NCBI GenBank assembly: GCA_965140765.1
Contig: OZ223309.1
Location: 682,001-746,000 of the forward strand
Origin: Sunxiuqinia sp963678245
Lineage (GTDB): Bacteria > Bacteroidota > Bacteroidia > Bacteroidales > Prolixibacteraceae
Direction of reading: 5' to 3'
Length of the DNA: 64,000 nucleotides
The translations under genes and the position numbers were made by a program. Under the pieces are notes generated by a model. The model did no database searches. It was given only the letters and a program-made list of their open reading frames with translations, and was not told the DNA's origin. This document shows, piece after piece, positions 18,789-28,747 of this stretch; the stretch's first letter is position 1, and each line of letters opens with the position of its first letter.

Positions 18789-20927
18789 ATGAAACATACT
18801 GTTCTTATTTTCTTCATCTTTCTGACCTTGATGAGCTGTTCTCAATCAAAGAAAACAGTAACTCAATATGTGAATCCCTTTGTAGGGACCGCTCCGTTAC
18901 AGGACAGCGTTGATGTAGGTTATACACCGCCAAAAGATTGGCGTGTTTGGGCCGGACTAACTTATCCCGGTTCATCCCTTCCGAATGCCATGGTACAATT
19001 GAGCCCCATTACTGAATGGCGTAGTGGAGCCGGCTATGAGTATGAAGATAACGAAATTCTGGCTTTTACACACACCAACAAGGGTCACTGGAATTTATGT
19101 CACATACCGTTTTTACCGGTTACCGGAGATGTTGACCCCCGTGATTTTGGTTCGGCTTTCAGTCACGAAAAAGAGTCGGCTGAACCGGGTTATTACCAAG
19201 TTTTTCTGGAACGATACGGTATCGATGCAGAGCTGACTTCGACCCTGCGTTGCGGGTATCACAAATACACCTTCGAGTCAGGCCAAGTTAAAAAGCTGGT
19301 GGCTCAGTTAACTCGATCAAACGAAAGGGTGAGCGACTGGCAAATTGAGCAGCAGGGTGAACAAGCGTTCCAGGGATATCAGCAAACCGGAGGCAAAATC
19401 TACTTTTATGCACAGACCAATCATTCAATAAAAAATATTGAATCGCAGGGAAGCGGTCGCAGCGAAATTTCGGTGGTAAACTTTGAAAATTCAGATCAAC
19501 CCCTGGAAATTAAAATCGGGCTTTCGTTTGTATGTACTGAAAATGCGAGAGAGAATCTAGAAGCTGAAATTGCCGATAAAAGCTTTCCTGAAATTAGAAG
19601 TGAAGCCTCTCAAACCTGGGAAAACCTGTTGTCGAAGATTCAGGTTTCGGGAGGAACAGAACGGGAAACTGAACTTTTCTATTCTTCTTTGTACCGCTCG
19701 TTTTTGTGGCCGGCTTTGCGCAGCGATGTAAATGGAGATTTTACCGATGCTAGCGGAAAAGTGGTAAATAAAGGATTTCGTTATTACACCAATCCATCGT
19801 TGTGGGACACTTACCGCAATAAATTGGTTTTGCTGGGAATGCTGTCGCCTGATGTAACCAACGACGTTATTCAGTCTTTAATAGATAAAGGTAAAAAAAC
19901 AGGTTTTATGCCAACCTTTTTTCATGGCGATCATGCGGCGCCTTTTATTTCCGGTTCGTACCTGCGTGGGATTCGTGATTACGATGTGGAGAGCGCTTAT
20001 CAGTTGCTACTAAACAATGCAACCAAAGAAGGAGGTACACGTCCGTACATTGCCGAGTACATCGAAAAAGGATACATCTCAACACCCGAAGTAAAAAATC
20101 CACATGTAGAGTCGAAAGCCAAAGCAGGGGTTACCAAAACGCTGGAATTTGCCTACGACGATTATGCCGTGGCACTTCTTGCAAAAGAATTGGGAAAGGA
20201 AGACGATTATAAGATGTTAATGGAGCGGACCTCAAACTATAAAAACCTATTTGATTCGTCAACTGGATTAATGCGTGGGCGCCTTGAAAATGGTGATTGG
20301 GTATCGGATTTTAACGCGGAATATCCGTATTACGAATACATGTACCGCGAAGCCAATGCCTGGCAGTCGTCGTTTTTTGCGCCACACGATACCAAAGGTT
20401 TGATTGGCTTGTACAAAAGTGAAGCAGAATTTGAGGAAAAACTTGACGCTCTTTTCTCAATACCATGGAATGCAAATCACATTGCCCGCAACGTTTCGTC
20501 CTTTATTGGACAATATTGCCACGGAAATCAACCCGACCATAGTTTCCCATATCTATACTATTTTGTTGACAAGCAAGAAAAGTCACAGGTGATGCTCGAC
20601 AGTATTATGAGCCATTTTTATGGAATGGGCGAACACGGTTTGGCGCTTTGTGGTATGGATGATGCCGGAGAAATGTCGGCTTGGTACGTGTTTGCGGCTA
20701 TGGGAATTTATCCCTATTCGCCGGGAAATGCTGACTATCTAGTGTCTGTTCCGTTGTTTGATCAGGTTGATTTTGAACTGGATGTTAAAATAAGTTTTAC
20801 CATCCAGAAAACAGGAACAGGCCGGAAGATGACCGGACTGAGTTATGATCGACAGCCGGTTGACGGTTATTTCATCTCACACGAAGACTTAAAAGCAGGG
20901 AAGAAGCTGAGGATTACGACAGAGTGA
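18789..20927 (+). CDS. GH92 alpha-mannosidase, copy 1, lipoprotein
   Basis: About 712 aa from the ATG at 18789; the frame also has a TTG two codons earlier. Lipobox-like 'LTLMSCSQSK' near residue 14. GH92 are Ca2+-dependent inverting exo-alpha-mannosidases. Landmarks: 'QYVNPFVGT', 'AFTHTNKGHWNLCHIPFLPV', 'YRSFLWPALRSD', 'LWDTYRNKLVLL', 'YREANAWQSSFFAPHD' (probable acid Glu at about 521), 'CHGNQPDHSFPYLYYFVD' and 'GMDDAGEMSAWYVFAAMG'. In that last motif the first position is Met, where the other two GH92 of this locus have Asp, so its linkage or activity may differ. It begins 12 bp after the GH97 stop. Confidence 0.92.
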   Translation: MKHTVLIFFIFLTLMSCSQSKKTVTQYVNPFVGTAPLQDSVDVGYTPPKDWRVWAGLTYPGSSLPNAMVQLSPITEWRSGAGYEYEDNEILAFTHTNKGHWNLCHIPFLPVTGDVDPRDFGSAFSHEKESAEPGYYQVFLERYGIDAELTSTLRCGYHKYTFESGQVKKLVAQLTRSNERVSDWQIEQQGEQAFQGYQQTGGKIYFYAQTNHSIKNIESQGSGRSEISVVNFENSDQPLEIKIGLSFVCTENARENLEAEIADKSFPEIRSEASQTWENLLSKIQVSGGTERETELFYSSLYRSFLWPALRSDVNGDFTDASGKVVNKGFRYYTNPSLWDTYRNKLVLLGMLSPDVTNDVIQSLIDKGKKTGFMPTFFHGDHAAPFISGSYLRGIRDYDVESAYQLLLNNATKEGGTRPYIAEYIEKGYISTPEVKNPHVESKAKAGVTKTLEFAYDDYAVALLAKELGKEDDYKMLMERTSNYKNLFDSSTGLMRGRLENGDWVSDFNAEYPYYEYMYREANAWQSSFFAPHDTKGLIGLYKSEAEFEEKLDALFSIPWNANHIARNVSSFIGQYCHGNQPDHSFPYLYYFVDKQEKSQVMLDSIMSHFYGMGEHGLALCGMDDAGEMSAWYVFAAMGIYPYSPGNADYLVSVPLFDQVDFELDVKISFTIQKTGTGRKMTGLSYDRQPVDGYFISHEDLKAGKKLRITTE

Positions 20928-21031
20928 AAAATTTGTATGGAGATTGAGCTGACAGAATTCGATAATTATCGGAATGACGATGTTTCAAGCTTATTTCTTC
21001 TACTGACAATTTGAAATTTGAAACTAATAAT

Positions 21032-22465
21032 ATGACAACAAGAAGAGATTTTTTGAAAACCGGAAGTTTAACAGTAGCCGGCGTGGCTGTTGCTGGCTCT
21101 GGAGTGCTTGCTTCTGTGGGTAAAGCGAGTTATGTAACCAATCGCCCAGTGGTTAGTAAACGTAATTTTACGTCGAAAGCCGTTGAAAAAGCAGTTGCTT
21201 CTACCAAAGCTAAACTGAAAGACCCGAAACTGGCGTGGATGTTCGAAAACTGTTTTCCGAATACTTTGGATACAACGGTTGAGTACGAGAAGGTTAATGG
21301 CAAGCCTGATACCTTCGTAATTACAGGTGATATTCATGCGATGTGGTTGCGTGATTCAACGGCGCAGGTATGGCCTTACTTGCCATTGGCAAATGAAGAT
21401 GCAGAATTACAATCCTTGTTGGCCGGAGTGGTTAATCGTCAAACACAATGTGTTTTATTGGACAGATATGCCAATGCTTTCAATAAAACGAAAGAAGAGG
21501 AAGTTCACTGGATGAGCGATCTGACGGATATGAAACCCGGTTTGCACGAACGCAAATGGGAAATAGACTCTTTGTGTTATACCGTCCGTTTGGCATACAA
21601 TTACTGGAAAACGACTGGTGATAAGAGCGTTTTTGATGCCGACTGGCAAAAGGCGGCAGCTTTAATTGTAAAAACATTCAAAGAGCAACAGCGCAAAGAC
21701 GGTTTGGGCCCCTATAAATTTCAACGGGAAACTCCTCAGCAATTGGATACGGTTTCAAATCACGGATATGGCCGCCCTCTGAACCCTGTAGGTTTAATTA
21801 ATTCAACTTTCCGTCCATCTGATGATGCGGCTACTTATGGCTTTTTGATTCCTTCAAACTTATTCGCCGTAGTTTCATTGAAGCAACTGGCTGAAATCAG
21901 CAAAAAAGTAACCGGAGACAGGACTTTTGCAAAAGAATGTTTGGCATTATCAGAGGAAGTAGATGCAGCAATAAAAGAATACGCAATTGTTGACCATCCG
22001 AAATATGGCAAAGTATATGCTTTTGAAGCTGATGGTTATGGAAATGCAACATTTATGGATGATGCCAATGTACCAAGTTTGCTGGCGTTACCTTATTTGG
22101 GATGTGTTGAAAAAAACGATCCGTTATACTTAAATACCAGAAGGCTGGTTTGGAGTGAAGATAATCCATATTTCTTTAGAGGGAAAGCAGCCGAAGGAAT
22201 TGGCGGTCCGCACGTTGGATACGATATGGTTTGGCCAATGAGTATTATTATGCGCGCCATGACTAGCTCAGATGATCAAGAAATTGCCTGGTGTATTAAA
22301 ACACTTCGGGACACTGATGCTGACACTGGTTTTATGCACGAAACATTTCATAAAGATGACCCAGCTAATTTTACCCGTTCGTGGTTTGCCTGGGCAAATA
22401 CATTGTTTGGCGAATTGGTTCTTAAACTGGTGACTGAGGGCAAAGAGAATCTACTTCAGAGTTAA
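21032..22465 (+). CDS. GH125 exo-alpha-1,6-mannosidase with Tat signal
   Basis: About 477 aa from the ATG at 21032 (a TTG at 21011 adds seven non-conserved residues). The N-terminus has a twin-arginine signal 'TTRRDFLKTGS' followed by a hydrophobic stretch, so folded export by Tat is predicted. GH125 removes terminal alpha-1,6-mannose with inversion. Landmarks: 'HAMWLRDSTAQVWPYL', 'LIDSLCYTVRLAYNYW'-like helix, 'STFRPSDDAATYGFLIPSN', 'MDDANVPSLLALPYLG', 'GIGGPHVGYDMVWPMS' and 'GFMHETFHKDDPANFTRSWF'. It would finish off backbone fragments made by the two GH76 enzymes. The 230-bp gap behind it shows no credible gene. Confidence 0.93.
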   Translation: MTTRRDFLKTGSLTVAGVAVAGSGVLASVGKASYVTNRPVVSKRNFTSKAVEKAVASTKAKLKDPKLAWMFENCFPNTLDTTVEYEKVNGKPDTFVITGDIHAMWLRDSTAQVWPYLPLANEDAELQSLLAGVVNRQTQCVLLDRYANAFNKTKEEEVHWMSDLTDMKPGLHERKWEIDSLCYTVRLAYNYWKTTGDKSVFDADWQKAAALIVKTFKEQQRKDGLGPYKFQRETPQQLDTVSNHGYGRPLNPVGLINSTFRPSDDAATYGFLIPSNLFAVVSLKQLAEISKKVTGDRTFAKECLALSEEVDAAIKEYAIVDHPKYGKVYAFEADGYGNATFMDDANVPSLLALPYLGCVEKNDPLYLNTRRLVWSEDNPYFFRGKAAEGIGGPHVGYDMVWPMSIIMRAMTSSDDQEIAWCIKTLRDTDADTGFMHETFHKDDPANFTRSWFAWANTLFGELVLKLVTEGKENLLQS

Positions 22466-22695
22466 TATTTCAAACCGATAAAATCTATTTTATGGTAAGA
22501 CGGCATTGATTTAGTGGTGTTTGATCAACGAAGGGTAATCCCCGGAAGTGTTATTGCCATCGGACAGCGGGTTCAACAGAATATGACATTCAAAGGGAGT
22601 ATTCTCTGTGTTGAAGTAGTATCAATAATTAAGCAGGATTCACATCTAATTCAATTCGTCTTCTACCAAAAGAATAATCATCGTAAACTACTATT

Positions 22696-24990
22696 ATGAA
22701 TACAAAATCTTATGTCGTTTTACTCAGTATCTTTTTTTCGTTGAACCTGTATGGACAAATCTTGCAGCCTGTTGATTTTGTGAATACCCTTATGGGGACA
22801 GATTCTGAGTTTAAGTTATCAAATGGAAATACCTATCCGGCTATTGCTTTACCATGGGGAATGAATTTTTGGACTCCCCAAACCAACAAGATGGGCGATG
22901 GTTGGGTATATGGATATGATGCCAATAAAATTCGAGGGTTCAAACAAACTCACCAGCCTAGTCCATGGATAAACGACTATGGGCAGTTTTCATTATTTCC
23001 GTTAACAGGAGATTTGAAAATTACCGGAGAAGAACGGGGCAGTTGGTTTTCGCATAAGGCTGAAGTAGCGAAGCCTCATTATTACAAAGTTTATTTAGCC
23101 GATTATGATGTGGTGACTGAAATTACACCGACTGAGCGTGCTGCCATGTTTCGTTTTACTTTTCCTGAAAATGAAGAGTCGAGAGTGTTGATTGATGCAT
23201 TCGACCGTGGCTCGTACATCAAACTAATTCCTTCCGAAAATAAAATTATTGGTTATACTACACGCAATAGTGGTGGTGTGCCCGAAAACTTCAAAAACTA
23301 CTTTGTGGTAGTTTTCGATAAACCTTTTGTTGAAAGCGCAGTTTGGAGCAAAGACAAAATCGTTGATGGAAAGACGGAATTGCAAGACGACCATGTTGGA
23401 GCAGCGCTTCTGTTCAAAACCCAAAAAGGCGAAAAAATTCACGCACGTGTCACTTCATCATTTATTAGTTACGAGCAAGCCGAGCGCAATTTGAAAGAGT
23501 TGGGCGATGATTCTTTTGATCAGATAAAAGAAAAGGGCGAAACGATATGGAATGAAGAGTTGTCACGCATTGCTGTCGAAGGAGGAACTGATGATCAGAT
23601 GGAAACATTTTATTCGTGCTTATACCGGGTGTTACTTTTCCCCCGTAAATTTTACGAGTATGATGCCAATGGTGATGTTGTTCATTACAGCCCATATAAT
23701 GGAGAAGTTCTACCAGGATACATGTTTACTGATAATGGTTTCTGGGATACTTTTCGTGCTGTTTTTCCATTCTTTAATTTGATGTATCCGTCCTTGAATG
23801 AACAGATACAAGAAGGTTTGGCAAACGCATACAAAGAAAGTGGCTTTTTGCCTGAATGGGCAAGTCCCGGTCATCGCAATTGTATGATTGGTTCGAACTC
23901 GGCTACCCTGATTGCTGATGCTTACCTGAAAGGTGAACGCGGATATGATATTGAAACATTGTGGGATGCCGTTGTGAAGAATTCCAAAACTGCAGGACCA
24001 ATGAGTTCTGTAGGTCGCTTTGGAGTCGATTATTATAATGAGCTGGGTTATGTACCTTATAATGTTGGTGTAAACGAAAACGTTGCCCGTACGCTTGAGT
24101 ATGCCTTTGCTGATTTCTGTATCTATCAACTGGGAAAAGAACTGGGAAAACCAGAAGACGAGATTGCCATTTTTGCCAAACGTTCGCAGAACTATAAAAA
24201 TGTATTTGATGATGAAACCAAATTGATGCGTGGTAAGAATGAGGATGGAACATTTCAAAAGCCGTTTAGCCCGTTTAAATGGGGCGATGCATTTACTGAA
24301 GGAAATAGCTGGCATTATACCTGGTCGGTATTTCACGATGTGCAGGGCTTGGTTGATTTAATGGGTGGAAAGAAAGAGTTTGTCAATATGCTGGATTCTG
24401 TTTTTGTGGTTCCTCCAATCTTCGATAACAGTTACTACGGAGGTACGATTCACGAAATCAGGGAAATGCAAATTATGAATATGGGGAATTATGCGCACGG
24501 TAATCAGCCCATTCAGCATATGATTTATCTTTACAATTACGCCGGTGAGCCGTGGAAAACCCAAAAGTGGGTGCGCGAGGTAATGGATAAATTATACACC
24601 CCGCAAGCTGATGGGTATTGTGGAGACGAAGACAATGGTCAGACATCGGCCTGGTATGTATTTAGTGCCATGGGATTTTATCCGGTAGCCCCTGCTGTTG
24701 ACCAATATGTGATTGGTGCTCCTCTGTTTAAAAAGATTACCATACAGCTTGAAAATGGTAAAACAATCAAGATTGAAGCTCCTAAAAACAGTGTTGAAAA
24801 CCGGTATGTCCAATCAATTAAAATGAATGGGAAATCATACAGTAAAAATTATTTCAACTACGATGAGCTTCAGAAAGGTGCATTGATCAACTTTGAGATG
24901 AGCGATCAACCAAACAAAGACAGAGGAACGAAGGATTCTGATTTCCCTTATTCTTTTTCAACTCAGCCAGATTATTCAATAACAAAATAG
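22696..24990 (+). CDS. GH92 alpha-mannosidase, copy 2
   Basis: A 764-aa exported enzyme with a Sec signal peptide ('VVLLSIFFSLNLYGQ') and no lipobox, so probably periplasmic. GH92 motifs: 'DFVNTLMGTDSEFKLSNGN', 'KQTHQPSPWINDYGQFSLFP', 'YRVLLFPRKFYEYD', 'DNGFWDTFRAVFPFF', 'EGNSWHYTWSVFHDVQGL' (probable catalytic acid Glu at about 535), 'AHGNQPIQHMIYLYNYAG' and 'CGDEDNGQTSAWYVFSAMG', where the DxD pair at about 642-644 fits the proposed base region. The motif set resembles GH92 subfamilies acting on alpha-1,2/1,3 side chains, but the linkage cannot be decided here. Confidence 0.93.
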   Translation: MNTKSYVVLLSIFFSLNLYGQILQPVDFVNTLMGTDSEFKLSNGNTYPAIALPWGMNFWTPQTNKMGDGWVYGYDANKIRGFKQTHQPSPWINDYGQFSLFPLTGDLKITGEERGSWFSHKAEVAKPHYYKVYLADYDVVTEITPTERAAMFRFTFPENEESRVLIDAFDRGSYIKLIPSENKIIGYTTRNSGGVPENFKNYFVVVFDKPFVESAVWSKDKIVDGKTELQDDHVGAALLFKTQKGEKIHARVTSSFISYEQAERNLKELGDDSFDQIKEKGETIWNEELSRIAVEGGTDDQMETFYSCLYRVLLFPRKFYEYDANGDVVHYSPYNGEVLPGYMFTDNGFWDTFRAVFPFFNLMYPSLNEQIQEGLANAYKESGFLPEWASPGHRNCMIGSNSATLIADAYLKGERGYDIETLWDAVVKNSKTAGPMSSVGRFGVDYYNELGYVPYNVGVNENVARTLEYAFADFCIYQLGKELGKPEDEIAIFAKRSQNYKNVFDDETKLMRGKNEDGTFQKPFSPFKWGDAFTEGNSWHYTWSVFHDVQGLVDLMGGKKEFVNMLDSVFVVPPIFDNSYYGGTIHEIREMQIMNMGNYAHGNQPIQHMIYLYNYAGEPWKTQKWVREVMDKLYTPQADGYCGDEDNGQTSAWYVFSAMGFYPVAPAVDQYVIGAPLFKKITIQLENGKTIKIEAPKNSVENRYVQSIKMNGKSYSKNYFNYDELQKGALINFEMSDQPNKDRGTKDSDFPYSFSTQPDYSITK

Positions 24991-25069
24991 AATAATGCAA
25001 ATCAAGCTAATGAGAAACGAGGAATCAACGATTTTGATAAACCATTTTCACTCTCAAATAACATCGATA

Positions 25070-26059
25070 ATGAGAAATAACTTATTTTTATTAATGATGC
25101 TACTTTTTGTAGGTTCATTATCAGCTCAACACCATAAGACCTCGGGCAATCCATTATTCAATGGCTGGTATGCCGATCCGGAAGGTGCTGTTTTCGAAAA
25201 TCAGTATTGGATTTATCCCACTTATTCGGCTCCCTATGGTCAGCAGGTTTTTATGGATGCTTTTTCTTCGTCGAATTTAGTTGATTGGCAAAAACACGAA
25301 AGCATTATTGATACTTCGGCTGTAAAGTGGGCTCATAAAGCCATGTGGGCTCCGGCAATTTTTAAAAAAGACAATCACTATTTCTTATTTTTTGCAGCCA
25401 ACGATATTCAAAATGAAGATGAGGAAGGGGGGATTGGAATCGGTATTTCAGATCGTCCCGAGGGACCTTACAAAGATTATCTCGGAAAACCATTATTGGA
25501 CGAATTTCACAACGGTGCTCAGCCCATTGATCAGTTTGTGTTTCAAGATAAGGATGGGCAGTATTACATGATTTATGGGGGATGGGGACATTGCAACATC
25601 GTTAAGCTAAAAAATGACTTCACCGGTTTTTTGCCTTACGATGATGGTACCATTTTTAAAGAAATTACCCCGGAAGGCTATGTTGAAGGGCCATTCATGT
25701 TTATTCGAAATGGGAAATATTATTTCATGTGGTCCGAAGGGGGGTGGGGAGGTCCCGATTACCGGGTGGCTTATGCTATTGCTGATTCTCCTTTTGGACC
25801 TTTTAAGCGGATTGGAGTGGTGCTTAAGCAGGATGCTGAAGTGGCGACAGGAGCTGGTCATCATTCCCTGATCAAGGTTCCAGGTCAAGATGAGTGGTAT
25901 ATCGTTTACCATCGCAGGCCACTGGGTGAAACAGATGCCAATCATCGGGTGACTTGTATGGAGCACTTGCATTTTGATGATAATGGATTTATCAAGCCAG
26001 TGAAAATAACCTATAAAGGAGTTGTTGAAATGAATTTGGAAAATTGTGACGCTAATTGA
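25070..26059 (+). CDS. GH43-family glycosidase
   Basis: About 329 aa from the ATG at 25070, which starts a signal peptide ('LFLLMMLLFVGSLSAQ'); the longer TTG start at 24995 would bury it. Five-bladed beta-propeller glycosidase with the GH43 triad positions visible: Asp in 'GWYADPEGAVF' (base), Asp in 'AQPIDQFVFQDKDG' (pKa modulator) and Glu in 'YVEGPFMFIRNGKYY' (acid). 'GAGHHSLIKVPG' and 'WYIVYHRRPLG' are also typical. Substrate may be an alpha-L-arabinofuranosyl, beta-xylosyl or galactosyl decoration; unclear. It sits between two GH92 genes, 79 bp behind copy 2. The 281-bp gap after it shows nothing recognisable. Confidence 0.88.
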   Translation: MRNNLFLLMMLLFVGSLSAQHHKTSGNPLFNGWYADPEGAVFENQYWIYPTYSAPYGQQVFMDAFSSSNLVDWQKHESIIDTSAVKWAHKAMWAPAIFKKDNHYFLFFAANDIQNEDEEGGIGIGISDRPEGPYKDYLGKPLLDEFHNGAQPIDQFVFQDKDGQYYMIYGGWGHCNIVKLKNDFTGFLPYDDGTIFKEITPEGYVEGPFMFIRNGKYYFMWSEGGWGGPDYRVAYAIADSPFGPFKRIGVVLKQDAEVATGAGHHSLIKVPGQDEWYIVYHRRPLGETDANHRVTCMEHLHFDDNGFIKPVKITYKGVVEMNLENCDAN

Positions 26060-26340
26060 AAATTCATTTTTTTAGAGTTTCAATCTAGTTCAAAGAAATA
26101 AGTTATAGGTTGGAATAAATCTGAACTCATTTTGATGAAAAATTTCACACTGCAATTGTTGTATGAGTTGACTAATTCAATTAGCTCACCATAAAAAATG
26201 GCTTTGTTTTCGGAGACTTGGCGCGCGAAACAATGAGCTAAAAGCTTAAATGGCTTGTTTGATCAAGCTTCTGTGGTTGAATTATTTGCACGTATTTCAC
26301 CATTGAAAAAATTAACAAAATTACTAGACAAATTAAAAAA

Positions 26341-28683
26341 ATGAAAAAGCAATGTATCACATCAGTACTGTTCTTGTTTGTGTCTGTCCAACTTTTAGCG
26401 TCATCGGGTTGGCTTGACTATGTAGATCCCAATATTGGAACAACTCATAGCCGTTGGTTTTTTTATACTCCCGGGGCTGTGCCATTTGGAATGGCCAAAA
26501 TGGGGCCTTCAACAAACGGGAGCTATGGAAATCTTAACGGTTGGGAAGCTGTTGGTTATGAAGACCAACACAACTCGATCGAAGGTTTTGCCTGCTTTCA
26601 TGAATTTCAGGTTGGCGGTATTCTATTGCAACCAATAATCGGTGAATTAAAAACTAAACCGGGAACATTAGAAAATCCGGACGAGGGTTTTCGCTCGGTT
26701 TTCGATAAAAAAGACGAAAAAGCAACAGCGGGATATTACTCTGTTTTATTGAAAGACTATCAGGTGAAGGTTGAATTGACTGCCACCAAGCGGGTGGGCT
26801 TTCAACGTTACACTTTCCCAAAAAGCGACGATGCCCGAATTTTGTTTGACGTGGGTAACCAGCTGGGCGAAAGTGGAGAAATAATTGATGCCTACGTTGA
26901 AATGGTCGATAAAAACACGGTTCAAGGTTATGTTGTAACGAAACCTGAGTATGTGAAAAAATATCAACCTGAGGCTGAAGTGAAAATGTTTTTCTATGCT
27001 GAAATCGATAAGAAGGCTGAATCATGCAATACATTTTTGCGGGGTGGTGAAATCAGCAAAGAGAGCAAAATCCAAGGGGTTGGCGCTTGTCTGGCTTTAA
27101 ATTTTCAGACCAAAACAAATGAACCGATTACCGTTAAAATTGGACAATCCTATACTTCGATAAAAAATGCTAAACTGAACCTGGAAACAGAAGCCAAAGA
27201 CTTGAACTTTGACAAGGCAAAAAAACAAGCATCTGCTGTTTGGAACGAATATCTTAATCGGATTCATGTGGAAGGCGGAACAGAAGCTGAAAAAACGAAA
27301 TTCTATACCGGGCTTTACCATGCCCTATTAGGACGTGGGGTAGCAAGTGATGTCAATGGCGCTTATCCGATGAACAATGGCGAAATTGGTCATATTGAAC
27401 TGGATGAAAAGGGAACCCCAACGTTTAACTATTACAATACAGATGCCATTTGGGGCGCATTTTGGAATTTAACCCAGTTGTGGTCAATTGCTTATCCTGA
27501 GTATTATTCAGATTGGGTGAAAAGCCAGTTGCTAGTGTACAAAGAAACAGGATGGCTTGGAGATGGAATGGCCAACAGTAAGTATGTTTCCGGAGTTGGT
27601 ACAAACTTTACCGGGCTGGCGATTGCCGCTGCTTACAACTGCGGTATTCGGGATTTTGACGTGGAATTAGGCTACGAAGCAGTTCTGAAAAATGAATTGG
27701 AATGGCGCAACCGCCTCGAAGGTGCAGGCAAGGTAGATGTTGGACAATTTGTTGAAAAGGGATATGTACCCTATATTGATAACATTGGTTATGGCACAAT
27801 CGCAATCGGTTCCGGTTTCGCTGCCTCCCATACGCTGGAGTATTCATTTAGTAGTTTTGCTGCGGCACAGTTTGCCAAGTTATTACACAAAGATGCTGAT
27901 TACCGGCAGTTGTCAGAATTGGCAAAAGGATGGAAACTATTATACGACCCGGAAACAAAGCTGATTCGTCCAAAAACCGGCGACGGAGAGTTCATAAAGA
28001 ATTTTGATCCTTTGGCTCCCTGGGTTGGCTTTCAGGAAGGAAATGCAGTTCAATATACCTTTTATGTGCCGCATGATATTGAAGAATTGGTCGAGAGTGT
28101 AGGGCATGATGTGTTTAACACGAGACTTGACAGTATCTTTATCATTTCGAAACCCAATGGTTTTGGAGGTGGAAAAACGGTACATGCCTTTGCCGGAGTC
28201 GGTACCCCATATAATCATGGTAATCAGCCCAACCTACACATCTCCTGGCTTTTTAATTTTTCTGGCAAACCTTATTTGTCACAAAAATGGGTACGGGAGA
28301 TTCTGAACGACTTTTACGGGATTGATGGACTTCATGGATATGGATATGGACAGGATGAAGACCAGGGACAACTTGGAGCGTGGTATGTTATGTCGTCCAT
28401 GGGCTTATTCGATGTAAAAGGACTCACCGAGATTAATCCGAAATTCCAGATAGGAAGTCCATTGTTTGACCGGATAACTATTCAACTGAATCGAGACTAT
28501 TATACAGGACAAAAATTTGTTATTGAGACAAAAAATAATAGCGCCGACAATAGCTATATAGAAACGATAACTCTAAATGGGAAAAAACAGGATTCTATTC
28601 TAATCCCGTTTAGAGAAGTGGTCAATGGAGGAAAGCTGGTTATTGAGTTAAATTCTTCGCCTAATTTGAAGTTGGAGAAATAG
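26341..28683 (+). CDS. GH92 alpha-mannosidase, copy 3
   Basis: A 780-aa exported enzyme with a Sec signal peptide ('VLFLFVSVQLLASSG'). GH92 motifs: 'DYVDPNIGTTHSRWFFY', 'EGFACFHEFQVGGILLQPI', 'YHALLGRGVASDVNG', 'DAIWGAFWNLTQLW', 'FQEGNAVQYTFYVPHDIEEL' (probable acid Glu at about 566), 'NHGNQPNLHISWLFNF' and 'GQDEDQGQLGAWYVMSSMG'. The three GH92 copies in the locus are clearly divergent, which fits different side-chain linkages. It is the last exported enzyme before the cytoplasmic genes; a small inverted repeat lies behind it. Confidence 0.92.
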   Translation: MKKQCITSVLFLFVSVQLLASSGWLDYVDPNIGTTHSRWFFYTPGAVPFGMAKMGPSTNGSYGNLNGWEAVGYEDQHNSIEGFACFHEFQVGGILLQPIIGELKTKPGTLENPDEGFRSVFDKKDEKATAGYYSVLLKDYQVKVELTATKRVGFQRYTFPKSDDARILFDVGNQLGESGEIIDAYVEMVDKNTVQGYVVTKPEYVKKYQPEAEVKMFFYAEIDKKAESCNTFLRGGEISKESKIQGVGACLALNFQTKTNEPITVKIGQSYTSIKNAKLNLETEAKDLNFDKAKKQASAVWNEYLNRIHVEGGTEAEKTKFYTGLYHALLGRGVASDVNGAYPMNNGEIGHIELDEKGTPTFNYYNTDAIWGAFWNLTQLWSIAYPEYYSDWVKSQLLVYKETGWLGDGMANSKYVSGVGTNFTGLAIAAAYNCGIRDFDVELGYEAVLKNELEWRNRLEGAGKVDVGQFVEKGYVPYIDNIGYGTIAIGSGFAASHTLEYSFSSFAAAQFAKLLHKDADYRQLSELAKGWKLLYDPETKLIRPKTGDGEFIKNFDPLAPWVGFQEGNAVQYTFYVPHDIEELVESVGHDVFNTRLDSIFIISKPNGFGGGKTVHAFAGVGTPYNHGNQPNLHISWLFNFSGKPYLSQKWVREILNDFYGIDGLHGYGYGQDEDQGQLGAWYVMSSMGLFDVKGLTEINPKFQIGSPLFDRITIQLNRDYYTGQKFVIETKNNSADNSYIETITLNGKKQDSILIPFREVVNGGKLVIELNSSPNLKLEK

Positions 28684-28701
28684 TAAATAAAGTACCATTA
28701 C

Positions 28702-28726
28702 TTTCCGGAACGTTCTGTGCCGGAAA
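28702..28726 (+). terminator. Short hairpin between GH92-3 and the PMI gene
   Basis: TTTCCGG and CCGGAAA form a 7-bp stem with an 11-base loop; there is no U-run. It is probably a processing or attenuation point between exported-enzyme and catabolic genes. Confidence 0.3.
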
Positions 28727-28747
28727 AGGCATTATATACTTAAAACA

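Noticed and set aside
22514..22699. 61-aa plus-strand frame before GH92 copy 2
   Set aside because: Overlaps the GH92 start, has no recognisable features and fills an ordinary intergenic gap.
23710..24336. Minus-strand 208-aa frame in GH92 copy 2
   Set aside because: Antisense shadow of a gene with full-length GH92 homology features.
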